A DNA stretch of 64,000 nt from Symbiodinium natans (lineage: Eukaryota > Sar > Dinophyceae > Suessiales > Symbiodiniaceae): NCBI GenBank assembly GCA_905221605.1, contig CAJNDS010002584.1, positions 62,001 through 126,000 on the forward strand. Reading direction: 5' to 3'. The position numbers were made by a program, and so were the translations under genes. The notes under the pieces are model-generated. The model was not told where the DNA came from and searched no databases. It worked only from the letters and a program-made list of their open reading frames with translations. Shown here one piece after another: positions 40,740-48,926 of the stretch. How positions within the stretch are numbered: the stretch's first letter is position 1; every line of letters begins with the position of its first letter.

Positions 40740-40975
40740 CGGGGATCCCTTATGGAGGGCAGCTTCACTAGTGCGAGTTTGAGTTCTGGACTCCGGCGCC
40801 ATTTCAGGACTGATGCCGGAGCAGCATGTGGCCCAACCCAAAACCCTAAACCCTGAGCCCTAAACCCTAAACCCTAAACCCACAGGTATGGCCCATCCTG
40901 AGAATAGGGCACCTGGCACCCCAGCAGCTGACATGCGATGCCCGCTGTCCAATGCTTTCGCAGGCCTTGAATACC
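40740..40975 (+). CDS. Two hypothetical exon-like frames around a CCCTAAA tract
   Basis: The first frame (40750-40840) reads MEGSFTSASLSSGLRRHFRT then DAGAACGPT. A CCCTAAA tract (40843-40880) follows, then ACCCACAG and a frame GMAHPENRAPGTPAADMRCP then LSNAFAGLEYPN (40889-40980). The tract looks like an intron with a normal 3' splice site. Protein not recognised. Confidence 0.4.
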
Positions 40976-40979
40976 CCAA

Positions 40980-41130
40980 TGATTTAGGGTTTGGGGTTTG
41001 GGGTTTGGGGTTTAGGGTTTGGGGCTTGGGGTTTGGGGTTTAGGGTTTAGGGTTTAGGGTTTAGGGTTTAGGGTTAGGGTTTAGGGTTTAGGGTTAGGGT
41101 TTAGGGTTTGGGGTTTGAGGTTTGGGGTTA
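40980..41130 (+). repeat. TTTGGGG/TTTAGGG mixed array
   Basis: About 20 units, TTTGGGG and TTTAGGG interleaved, with TTAGGG slips. Confidence 0.9.
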
Positions 41131-41482
41131 AGGGATTTCAGGGTAGTAGTCCATTGCTTCAAAAAAGGGGTTTAGGGTAGTATAGTATACCCCAAGGCTT
41201 TACAGACTTCTCTCGACCGGCTTCAAAGAACAATGAGCATCAAAAAACAAGACAACTGTTTAGGGTTTAGCGTTTAAGGTCTGCAAAAGCAAACCTCTCA
41301 TGCGGAACCAGCATGTGTTGAGCCAGGTAGCAAAATGCTGAAGATATTGAAGCTGCTGAACAGTGCGGTAAGTTCCTTCAGCATATCAGCATGAAACAGA
41401 GAGAGCGCTGCGGCCAGAGCTTCTTGGATTTGTTTCTCCTTGATGTTGATTCGTCTACACATCATTTTTTGAGTGGTCCAGA

Positions 41483-41620
41483 TCGGTCAAAAACGACATG
41501 TTCTCAACAACACAAGATTTGCGCAGCGAGAGTACGATTTTGAGCATTTTGCTTTCCTCGATGCAGATGACGCAACTATCATGCATGCCTTCACTGAATG
41601 CACTTCCCTGAACCCTAAAC
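41483..41620 (+). CDS. Hypothetical exon-like frame
   Basis: The frame includes RFAQREYDFEHFAFLDADDA then TIMHAFTECTSL and enters CCCTAAACCCC. It may be an early exon of the membrane protein gene downstream. Confidence 0.35.
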
Positions 41621-41702
41621 CCCAAGCAGAGTTAATCCTAGACCCCTTCCCGGCGTATGTGTTTCTAAAATTCTTCAGCAACATATTTGTGTATTTCCCA
41701 CA

Positions 41703-41800
41703 ATAGGGTACCCCACGTATACCCCAAATAGAATAGAATACCCTTAAAAGATCCCTGCAAAAAGGGTACCCCTAGTGTCGGAAACCCCCATATTGTGTAG
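41703..41800 (+). mobile_element. F4-like inverted element
   Basis: CACAATAGGGTACCCCACGT at the left and AAAAAGGGTACCCCTAGTGT, then CCATATTGTG, at the right are imperfect inverted repeats. Confidence 0.55.
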
Positions 41801-41879
41801 GGTAGGTTAAGCTCACACTGGAAGCGGAAGAGGTGGTGGCTGTGGTGGTGCCAACGGTGGTCGCAGTAGTGGTAGTCGT

Positions 41880-42673
41880 AGTTTCTGGAAGGCTTTGCTC
41901 GCGCGGCGGCAAGATCGCACCGGCGGACCTGGACAGCTTGGACACTGGGGCTCATTTGACATATATGTCTTCATCTTATTTGCGTTGGGTTGCGGTAAGG
42001 TTAAAAGTAGTCCACTTTTGACGACTTTTTTGACCCCCTATAAGCCCTATACCCTAAACCAACCGCTCGAATCCCTAAGCCCTAAACCCTAAACCCTAAA
42101 CCCTAGTGTGCCTCAGTCTTGTCGGGCCACCATCTCCGCATGTCAGGATGCTATCGGCCCAAGACCTCCACCCTCGGCAGCTTCGAAGATCTCATGGGAT
42201 TTAGGGTTTAGGGTTTAGGGTTTAGAGTTTAGGGTTTAGGGTTTAGGGTTTAGGGTTTCAAAGCAGTGGAGTAGCAAGGTGGGCCGAGGGGTAATCACAA
42301 ACCTTGCACCAATCCTTTGGGCATCTTCGGGTAGATAGGCTTCGAAAACTACTGGAGGTTCTATGTCGTGTCATAGGGTTGTATATAGGGTAACTGGAAG
42401 TAGATTCTCGCCAGCTGTCGGGGACACGAAGGGAGAAGCCTCCATAGTTGTGCTCTTCGACGTCGCGGAGATTCAGATGGCACAGTACTTGCTGGACCAT
42501 TCCGCCGCGGAACCCGGCAGACGCACGAGAATCCTGAGAAGCCTCAAGGTTTTGCTGATTATTCCCCTGGTCGCATGCTTCAACTACTGGCCCTTTGTCA
42601 TTCCCTTTGCAGATCCTGCTGGCGGGACATGGGCGAACTTTCAGAAGGATCCACGTACTGCATTTGTAGTATT

Positions 42674-42722
<49 letters not shown>

Positions 42723-44480
42723 CATGTCGCGCAAATGCAGTGCTGTATATGCACACACCCTAACCTAATTAATCCCTGCAGGTGGGATGTGGGCTAATTG
42801 GACCTACTTGATCGCGCACATCTTTGCCCTCAACTACATCGCCGGTCGCTGTATGCTTGCAGTTTGGACACGTGCTTTCCGTCCCGAAGACCTCGCAGAG
42901 GTGGGAGTTCGGGGATTTAAAGGGGGGATTCGGAAAGTTGTACAAAGGGTGCAGTAGCACTTCAAGGCTTTAGCAAGACAGAACACGTTAGTATCTGTAG
43001 GACCGAGCAGTACGTGCAATTAGGTCTACAAACAATTGTGTGTGTGTGTTGCAACAACCCTAAACCCTAAACCCTAAACCCTAAACCCTAAACCCTAAAC
43101 CCAAATGTCTAAGTACACCGAGACCCTGATGCACAAGAGGTTTGGTGCGTGATGTGGTCGGCACCCTTGGTGACGCCCTGTGTCTGCGGGCTGATACACG
43201 TCGTCGCCAGCTTCCCGGTGCCCCTAAACCCTAAACCCTAAACCCTAAACCCTAAACCCTATTTAGGCCCTTTTTGGTAGTGTGTTGTCCACTTTGGCTG
43301 GGTTTAGGGGTATGGCTTTCGGGTGTTTAAAGCATCCTGAACCCTAGAACCAGGACACCCGCCCTGTTTTGCATTGCTAAACCCTACAGCCTAATCCGCA
43401 ACCTGAAATTAAACCCGAAACCCTAACCCTAAACCCTAAACCCTAAACCCTAAACCCTAAACCCTAAACCCTAAACCCTTGGTATGGGTTGAGTTGCCTT
43501 CCAAGGCTTTGCTGGAGTCTTCCCTGTGCCGCTCTCGGCGGCTGCTGCCTGCTTGCCTGCTGTCTTGGTCACCCAGAGAGTGGCGCAGTACCCTGGTTTT
43601 AGGGTTTAGGGTTTAGGGTTTGGGGTTTAGGGTTTAGGGTTTAGGGCTTCGGGTAGAATGTACGTACACAGGACCCTGCACTGAACGCTACCTTGAACCC
43701 CGAAACCCAGCCCAAAAGCTCATACCCTGGACCTTTCGGCTTGGGCTGCCGAGTAGCTCAGCAACCTGCACTACCCCCCCGCATGGTGCCCAAGACCTTA
43801 GGTACTTCATGCCTGCCCACGTGGTAACAGCCACAGTTCGTCAGTTCGGATGGTTTCTCTTCGTCGTCATCGGTGCTTGGCGATGTGGGTGAACATAGAC
43901 CAACGATTTGGCTGCTTTCAAGAAGGACAGTAAAGCAAAAAACCAAACCCGACGGGCCTAAACCGTTAATCACTATCTTGTGGTTAATCGTTCTTATCTC
44001 CCTGCGCAGTTCTAAGGTCGGTCGAGATTGTGCTCCTGCTCGTCTGGTGGAAGGCGTATCCGCACATGACGTCAGCGGCACAGGTCTTCACCACCCTGCT
44101 CATGGCGGCCGGAGTTGCTGGAGCGTCTTCAGAGAAGTCCGTCAAGCTTTGTTTGTTGGTCCTGTGTGCGGCTGTGGGGGGTTTGGGTGGGTTTTGGGGG
44201 GGTTTGGGGGGGGGGGGGGGTTTGAGGCGATTCAGGGATGAAGATCAGGCTCATCCTTGTTCCCTTCACCGTTCAACGCCAGTGGGCAAACAAACTTACC
44301 ATTCGGAAGATGGTCGACTACGTGCAAAATGGCGTACAAACTCTAAACCCTAAACCCTAACCCTAAACCGTAAACCCTAAGCCCTAAACCCTAAACCCTA
44401 GGTGCTTCTTGGTATAGTTCTTCGAACCTTCACAAGGTGTCCTGGAGCGTGAAGATGGCGGCCGACCGATGCTGCGTGGT
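41880..44480 (+). CDS. Unrecognised multi-pass membrane protein, multi-exon
   Basis: Exon-like frames, approximate: 41880-41998 (GSFDIYVFILFALGCG, a membrane helix), 42420-42640 (FDVAEIQMAQYLLDHSAAEP, then LKVLLIIPLVACFNYWPFVI), 42780-42957 (MWANWTYLIAHIFALNYIAG then RCMLAVWTRAFRPEDLAEVG), 43106-43225 (APLVTPCVCGLIHVVASFPV), 43495-43595 (VFPVPLSAAAACLPAVLVTQ), 43796-43890 (HVVTATVRQFGWFLFVVIGA), 44010-44180 (VEIVLLLVWWKAYPHMTSAA, then VFTTLLMAAGVAGASSEKSV), 44246-44345 (LILVPFTVQRQWANKLTIRK) and 44418-44490. Six or more hydrophobic helices suggest a polytopic membrane protein. Several introns are CCCTAAA arrays and one is an (AT)n tract, and two are flanked by duplicated exon edges. Family not recognised, and grouping into one gene is inferred. 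Confidence 0.45.
42198..42260 (+). repeat. TTTAGGG array
   Basis: About eight units with one TTTAGAG, inside an intron of the membrane protein gene. Confidence 0.9.
42673..42723. repeat. (AT)n microsatellite in an intron
   Basis: About 25 AT dinucleotides with one GT interruption, between the two copies of a duplicated exon edge (42612-42640 and 42772-42799). Confidence 0.95.
43057..43103 (-). repeat. CCCTAAA array
   Basis: Six units, intronic in the membrane protein gene. Confidence 0.9.
43225..43485 (-). repeat. Intronic CCCTAAA tracts
   Basis: Two CCCTAAA arrays (about 43225-43262 and 43425-43480) separated by decayed sequence, together forming the intron between the ASFPVPL and VFPVPLS exons. 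Confidence 0.85.
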
Positions 44481-44490
44481 GTTGATCAAC

Positions 44491-45212
44491 CATAACCCCT
44501 AAACCCTAAACCCTAAACCCTAACATTGCATACTTTAGGGGTCAGAATAATTACTAAGAGTATTTCCTTATCGTCTCATACATTCACTCCGCTTAAGTGA
44601 GGGACTTTGCTACGCTGCATAGGGGTAAAGCACAGACAAAGACTCCCTAATTGCAGGATCCTCATACGAAAATCAGGAGGGTCTGTGGGTCGCCACTCGT
44701 AGGGATTTTGATTCTGGTCCCAAAGAATGAGCGCCCCCCATGTATTTGTAATGCAGGGCCTTAATAATTAGAGCAGGGCTCTGGGAGGTGTTCTAGACTA
44801 ATTACACAGGGACTATGAGTCAGAAAAGCATTCCGACCCCTTTTGTAGTCCTGATCCAATTCGAGTCCTTCCACAGGCAGTAGACCGCAACTTCGTCAGG
44901 GGCTCACACCAGAAAGCAGCTGAAATCCCTGACTGTCGGAAAGGTGGTTTGCTGCTTAGCATTTAGAGCGCAAAGTTCAGGGTCTGGCATTTGGAGAGCA
45001 GTTCTACCCGGTACTACAATTTGCTTAAGAACCCCAAAACTGAAAGATATTAATCCCTGCATTACCCTTATAAGGAAGAACATGTTCTTTTTCTTTTTTT
45101 GGGGGGGATGGTTCCTTGAGCAAATAGTAGAGCCCTTACCTGTTCAACCCGTTGCTCAGGCTTCGATTTGCCCAGGCACCTCACCATGGAAGTCAGAGGC
45201 CGGATGTAGAGT
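44491..45212 (+). other. Possible 3' exon and intron of the membrane protein gene
   Basis: 44500-44522 are CCCTAAA units. 44540-44875 is unique sequence with no open frame. After CCACAGGCAG an exon-like frame reads VDRNFVRGSHQKAAEIPDCR (44879-44945). A T(n)G(n) run lies at 45087-45107. Confidence 0.35.
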
Positions 45213-45517
45213 TTAGGTTTAGGGTTTAGGGTTTAGGGTTTAGGGTTTAGGGTTTAGGGTGTACCTCACACCTTGAAAGCCGAAATGTACACTCAAGATT
45301 TAGACGGCTCCTTACGCTGCACACGAACTGGGTGGGGGGGGGGGGGGGTTTAGGGTTTAGGGTTTAGGGTTTAGTTTAGGGGAGGGTTGAGGTGGCTTGG
45401 CTTTCGTCACATCCTGTCAGGTTTGGTCTTCAGCAAGGCATCACCCTAAACCCTACACCCTGCACTCTACACCCTAAACCCTAAACCCTAAACCCTAAAC
45501 CCTAAACCCTAAACCCT
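45213..45517. repeat. TTTAGGG tracts and the CCCTAAA array that received the retrotransposon
   Basis: TTTAGGG units at 45215-45260 and 45350-45376, a G run at 45332-45348, and a CCCTAAA array at 45445-45517 that resumes after the retrotransposon at 51265. Confidence 0.9.
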
Positions 45518-45767
45518 CTCGCGTGGGCAAGAAGCTCCACAGCGGGGTTACGCAGGGCTCTCTTTTCCACCAAGCAGGAACAACACAACAAACAACAAGA
45601 CAACACAAGTTCTGATAGGAGTCTGTGTCCTATAACGTCTGTGCTCATACTGTACACTATACATGATGATTTCTTAAAAAGACACTCTGCTTGTGGCTTG
45701 GGCTCCTGTAGACCTAAGCCGACATGTTGCAGACATGGTAATCCAACTGGCTTCTTACTCACTCGCG
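45518..45767 (-). repeat. 3' LTR
   Basis: 250 bp, matching 51019-51264 except for CTATAACG versus CCGG near 45631. Both ends carry CTCGCG (+ strand), so the termini are not the usual TG...CA, unless the outer hexamers are excluded. Confidence 0.9.
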
Positions 45768-45875
45768 CTCCCCCTTGGTGACACGTCACCAACTGTATGA
45801 TGGGAGGCAAAGAGCTTCGAAACGGCTTTCACTGCATCCTGCGGCGTGGGATGCTGTTCCGGAATGAATCATGTT
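45768..45875 (-). CDS. Short pol-like C-terminal remnant
   Basis: On the minus strand a frame reads FIPEQHPTPQDAVKAVSKLF then ASHHTVGDVSPRGERE and stops at the first bases of the 3' LTR. It contains the purine tract AAGGGGGGAG. This is the position of the end of the pol ORF in an LTR element. No upstream pol is present in frame; a stop lies just before it. Assignment to pol rests on position only. Confidence 0.35.
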
Positions 45876-46070
45876 TAGCCTCTTGGAAGCAAAATGCTCC
45901 GTTGAAGATGGTCTCTGTATGCTCCACTCCGGCCTGGGGTGTGTCCCCGGCATAGAGGAAGCAAAAGTCCACACATACTTCATACTGGACCTGGCAGCAA
46001 AAGGTTCACATCAATCTCCAGCTCTGTGCGTCCACGCCATGGATGCTCACGATGAAGTCCTCGGGCGCAT

Positions 46071-48314
46071 TTAACTCTCATAGTTGGCTGCAGCGTGGGG
46101 GCGGGCCAGCCTACCCTGAGGACGTAGGGTGGAACAGGTGGGAAGCCGAGCCGTAGGGGCCTCGCTTGAAAAAGGACCTCTAGGCTGGGCGTTTACTAGA
46201 GCTCTTAGCATAGGCTCAGGCGGGTTCGCGTGTGCGATTGCTGGGCCTGGCACAAACACCTGAACTTCATCATCAGCAAAGGCAAATGTGATAGGGCGGC
46301 CTTGAGGCTCTACATCATGCGCCTGCTGCGCTACTTTCGGGGACCTTCGCCTGGGGGCCTCATCAAGATCTGGGCCTTCACACTCATCTTCGGGCTGTTC
46401 AGGAATGAAAAGCTCTACAGTTTCTGGGGCTTGGCGTCTCGGCCTGAGGAGATCCTCGGCTTGACGAAACACTGCCCTCAAACAAGCCTTAAGTGCTTCC
46501 CAAACAGCAATGGACGTGATTGAGATTTGCAGCAAAACACAGAGCAAAAACGACCACTCTTTACTGCCACGAACCCTGTCCTGGTCCTCAGCCGCAATAG
46601 CTAAGCAAAGACAGACTGTCAGTATCACTGTTTTGGGGCATTCATGCGCATGTCGTACTTGAACAACCTTAGTCGCAGACACAGGCTGGTCCTTAGTGAG
46701 GGACAGGCACTTAGTGAGTACTGTTTGCTGCCACACTTCGAAGCATCGAAGAAATTGCCAGCTCGGTATGATCTTTGTCTGCAGCACCTGCTCCAGCGTG
46801 CCCTCTTGGACTGCGTCCTCATCAAGAATTTCCGGACAGGATGTTTCGCACACGCAGACTACAACCGAACTCTCGCCACACAAGCTCAAGGCACACAACT
46901 CACACTCCAGCTCTTCGCGCTTCACAAGCAACTCAGAAAGGATGGTGCCCTCGCAGGCCTCCTTGTCACACGCTCTGACTGGCGCGTCTTCAAGGTTCTT
47001 TGGCCAAAAAACGTCGAAAAACAACTGCACATCGAGCTCAACAAAGTGAGCTTTACAACTCTCAAGCACCTCAGCACCGCCACACGGCTCGTTCAACGAC
47101 AAGTCTGGCGCGGCACGCAACACAAGCTCAAACAGCTCCTCCGCAAACGTTGCAACCGAGCATGCACTGTCAAGCTTCACAAGCAACTTGCTGCAAACAA
47201 CACAGTCACGCTCACAGCAACTACGGGTACAAGCGACGGCCTGCTCTTGCGCAACAGGACTTACGTCTCGACTTTCAACAGTTTTTGGGTTCAGGATTAT
47301 GCCATTTTTAGGGTTTTTGGGCTTTTGAGGAACTGCCACCGGGGTGGCTCCCCCCTCCTTTACAGCAGTGTCAAGTGTTGTGGCAACTTCGGCCAAGAGC
47401 TTCACGCACACAAGGGAAACACGCAAGCAATGGCAACCAAGCAAGTCCAGCTCCTTAGGAGCGCACGCAAGCAACTCACAATAAGCATGTTTATGGTTTT
47501 GGGTTTTTCTGTTTTGCTTTTTGTTTTTTGTTTTGTGATTTGGGGTACCTCCCCCTTGCTGCTTAGCAGCAAACGCCAACAGAGCAACACAGCGGACATG
47601 CGCCACACACCTTTTCAGATCACAAAAGAAAGCCACGATACTGACCGTCAACCACAGCAGCACGACGCTTCCCCTGGACGGCTTGGCTTCATGCAAGAGC
47701 CGCTGATAGGCCATCATCTGACGACGCAGCTGCAAGTAGCTCAATGACTCATAGCTCCGCTCGAGGCAGACGGCGTGGGGGTGCTCCTTCACAGCCTCAA
47801 GGAAGGAATCCAGCAGGTTCTGTTCCAGGCTCACTTCGTCCTCAGAGTCTGATTCTGCTGACTGCTCAGCAAGAGCGGCGGCCAACGATCGAACTGTGGG
47901 GCGGTCAAAGAGCATCTGCAGGTCGATCTTCTGCAGCCTCGGCTTGGACCTCATCTGAGAGATCAGTCGTCCGAAACCTCCGGAGTCGACGCCGAGATCT
48001 TCCATGAAATGGGAGTCTCGGCTCCACTCCGCGACGTTCAGCTGCGGAGCCAAGCAAGCTGCGATTTCGAGCTCGAGATCTGACACCCCGGTCTTATCGA
48101 AGGCCTCCCAGCCATCTTTCTTCACCTCCGCAGTCATCTCCTCATCCAGAGGAACCACATTCCGCAAGAGCTTTCCGGAGGCGTTGAACTTCCAGCCGTC
48201 GTTCTCTACGATCTTCACCTGGCTCAGAACGTAGCCACGGCCCAGCGACGCGGCCGTCGCTTTCAGCTCCGCCTCCGAAACATCCCCTGAAGTTCCTGAA
48301 GCCAGCAGCACCAA
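46071..48314 (-). CDS. Captured NRPS-type adenylation/carrier segment fused to unrelated sequence
   Basis: A 747-codon minus ORF inside the retrotransposon. Residues about 1-60 resemble the end of an AMP-binding (adenylation) domain, including an A10-like NASGKLLRNVVP with the expected lysine. Residues about 80-170 resemble a phosphopantetheine carrier domain, with DLGVDSGGFGRLIS holding the serine that would carry the arm. Residues about 172-225 (VKEHPHAVCLERSYESLSYL) resemble the start of another adenylation domain, which then breaks off. The rest is Cys/Glu/Leu-rich sequence of unknown origin, with two Lys/Asn/Pro-rich stretches from A-rich DNA. The adenylation motif A8 (VKVRGIRIELEALEQAI) lies upstream at about 48415-48505 in another frame, separated by an intron. 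No complete catalytic domain remains, so activity is unlikely. Confidence 0.7.
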   Translation of the reverse strand: MVLLASGTSGDVSEAELKATAASLGRGYVLSQVKIVENDGWKFNASGKLLRNVVPLDEEMTAEVKKDGWEAFDKTGVSDLELEIAACLAPQLNVAEWSRDSHFMEDLGVDSGGFGRLISQMRSKPRLQKIDLQMLFDRPTVRSLAAALAEQSAESDSEDEVSLEQNLLDSFLEAVKEHPHAVCLERSYESLSYLQLRRQMMAYQRLLHEAKPSRGSVVLLWLTVSIVAFFCDLKRCVAHVRCVALLAFAAKQQGGGTPNHKTKNKKQNRKTQNHKHAYCELLACAPKELDLLGCHCLRVSLVCVKLLAEVATTLDTAVKEGGATPVAVPQKPKNPKNGIILNPKTVESRDVSPVAQEQAVACTRSCCERDCVVCSKLLVKLDSACSVATFAEELFELVLRAAPDLSLNEPCGGAEVLESCKAHFVELDVQLFFDVFWPKNLEDAPVRACDKEACEGTILSELLVKREELECELCALSLCGESSVVVCVCETSCPEILDEDAVQEGTLEQVLQTKIIPSWQFLRCFEVWQQTVLTKCLSLTKDQPVSATKVVQVRHAHECPKTVILTVCLCLAIAAEDQDRVRGSKEWSFLLCVLLQISITSIAVWEALKACLRAVFRQAEDLLRPRRQAPETVELFIPEQPEDECEGPDLDEAPRRRSPKVAQQAHDVEPQGRPITFAFADDEVQVFVPGPAIAHANPPEPMLRALVNAQPRGPFSSEAPTARLPTCSTLRPQGRLARPHAAANYES

Positions 48315-48340
48315 ACTCTGGCCGTCCAGAACACGAGCCT

Positions 48341-48422
48341 CGCAGTTCGGTCGCTACGAATTTCAACCGTCTGACTAACTTCAACAGTCTCACTGCAGTC
48401 TTACAGCTCCAAAAAGCCGGCC
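48341..48422 (-). other. Retained intron within the captured gene segment
   Basis: On the minus strand, joining HCEA... across this 82-base segment restores a continuous adenylation-domain frame (AVKHCEARVLDGQSLVLLAS). Both edges carry ACTGCGAGGC, giving GAG|GC at each splice site, a GC donor. It contains a stop, as an intron would. Confidence 0.6.
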
Positions 48423-48541
48423 TCGCAGTGCTTCACCGCCGGCAACTCCACGATCGCCTGCTCCAAGGCTTCCAGCTCGATCCGAATGCCGCGCACCTTC
48501 ACCTGGAAAAACGCTTTGAAAAAAGCACAAGTAAACTAAAT

Positions 48542-48800
48542 GAGCTTCCGTTGGTAACTGGGTCCTTTCCGATTAGTAACTGGGTCCTTCGTTTTAGGTC
48601 GTTTCATGTCCTGCGGTGGACAGATCAGTGGAGGAAAAAATAAGGAAAAAAACATCTTCTGCATGAAAAAAACTAAACCTGATGTTCTGAATGAGCTTTC
48701 ACGTCCTGCGGTGGACAGATCAGTGGAGGAAAAGATAAGTTAAGGAAAACATCTTCTGCATGAAAAAAATTAAATGCTGATGTTTCTGGATGAACTAAAA
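48542..48800 (-). repeat. Short tandem duplication in the retrotransposon interior
   Basis: GTCCTGCGGTGGACAGATCA and ACATCTTCTGCATGAAAAAA occur twice, about 98 bases apart (48608/48704). TAACTGGGTCCTT also occurs twice (48557 and 48579). No ORF. Confidence 0.85.
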
Positions 48801-48926
48801 CCTTTATGGTATCATGGCAGAAAAGTCGCTGTGCCCAGATCATGTCAATTTGCAGTGGCAGGAAGACCGTCAACATAACAAACATGTGCAGAAAAAGTAT
48901 ACCGTTTTGCACAGATGCTACTACTA

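Noticed and set aside
45518-45767. Canonical TG...CA LTR ends with a CTCGCG target duplication
   Set aside because: CTCGCG is also present on the inner sides of both LTRs, so it belongs to the LTR and is not a target-site duplication.
46644-47747. The 367-codon + ORF as a separate gene
   Set aside because: It is antisense to the retrotransposon ORF that carries recognisable domains, and its peptide has no motif I can see. Kept only as an oddity in findings.
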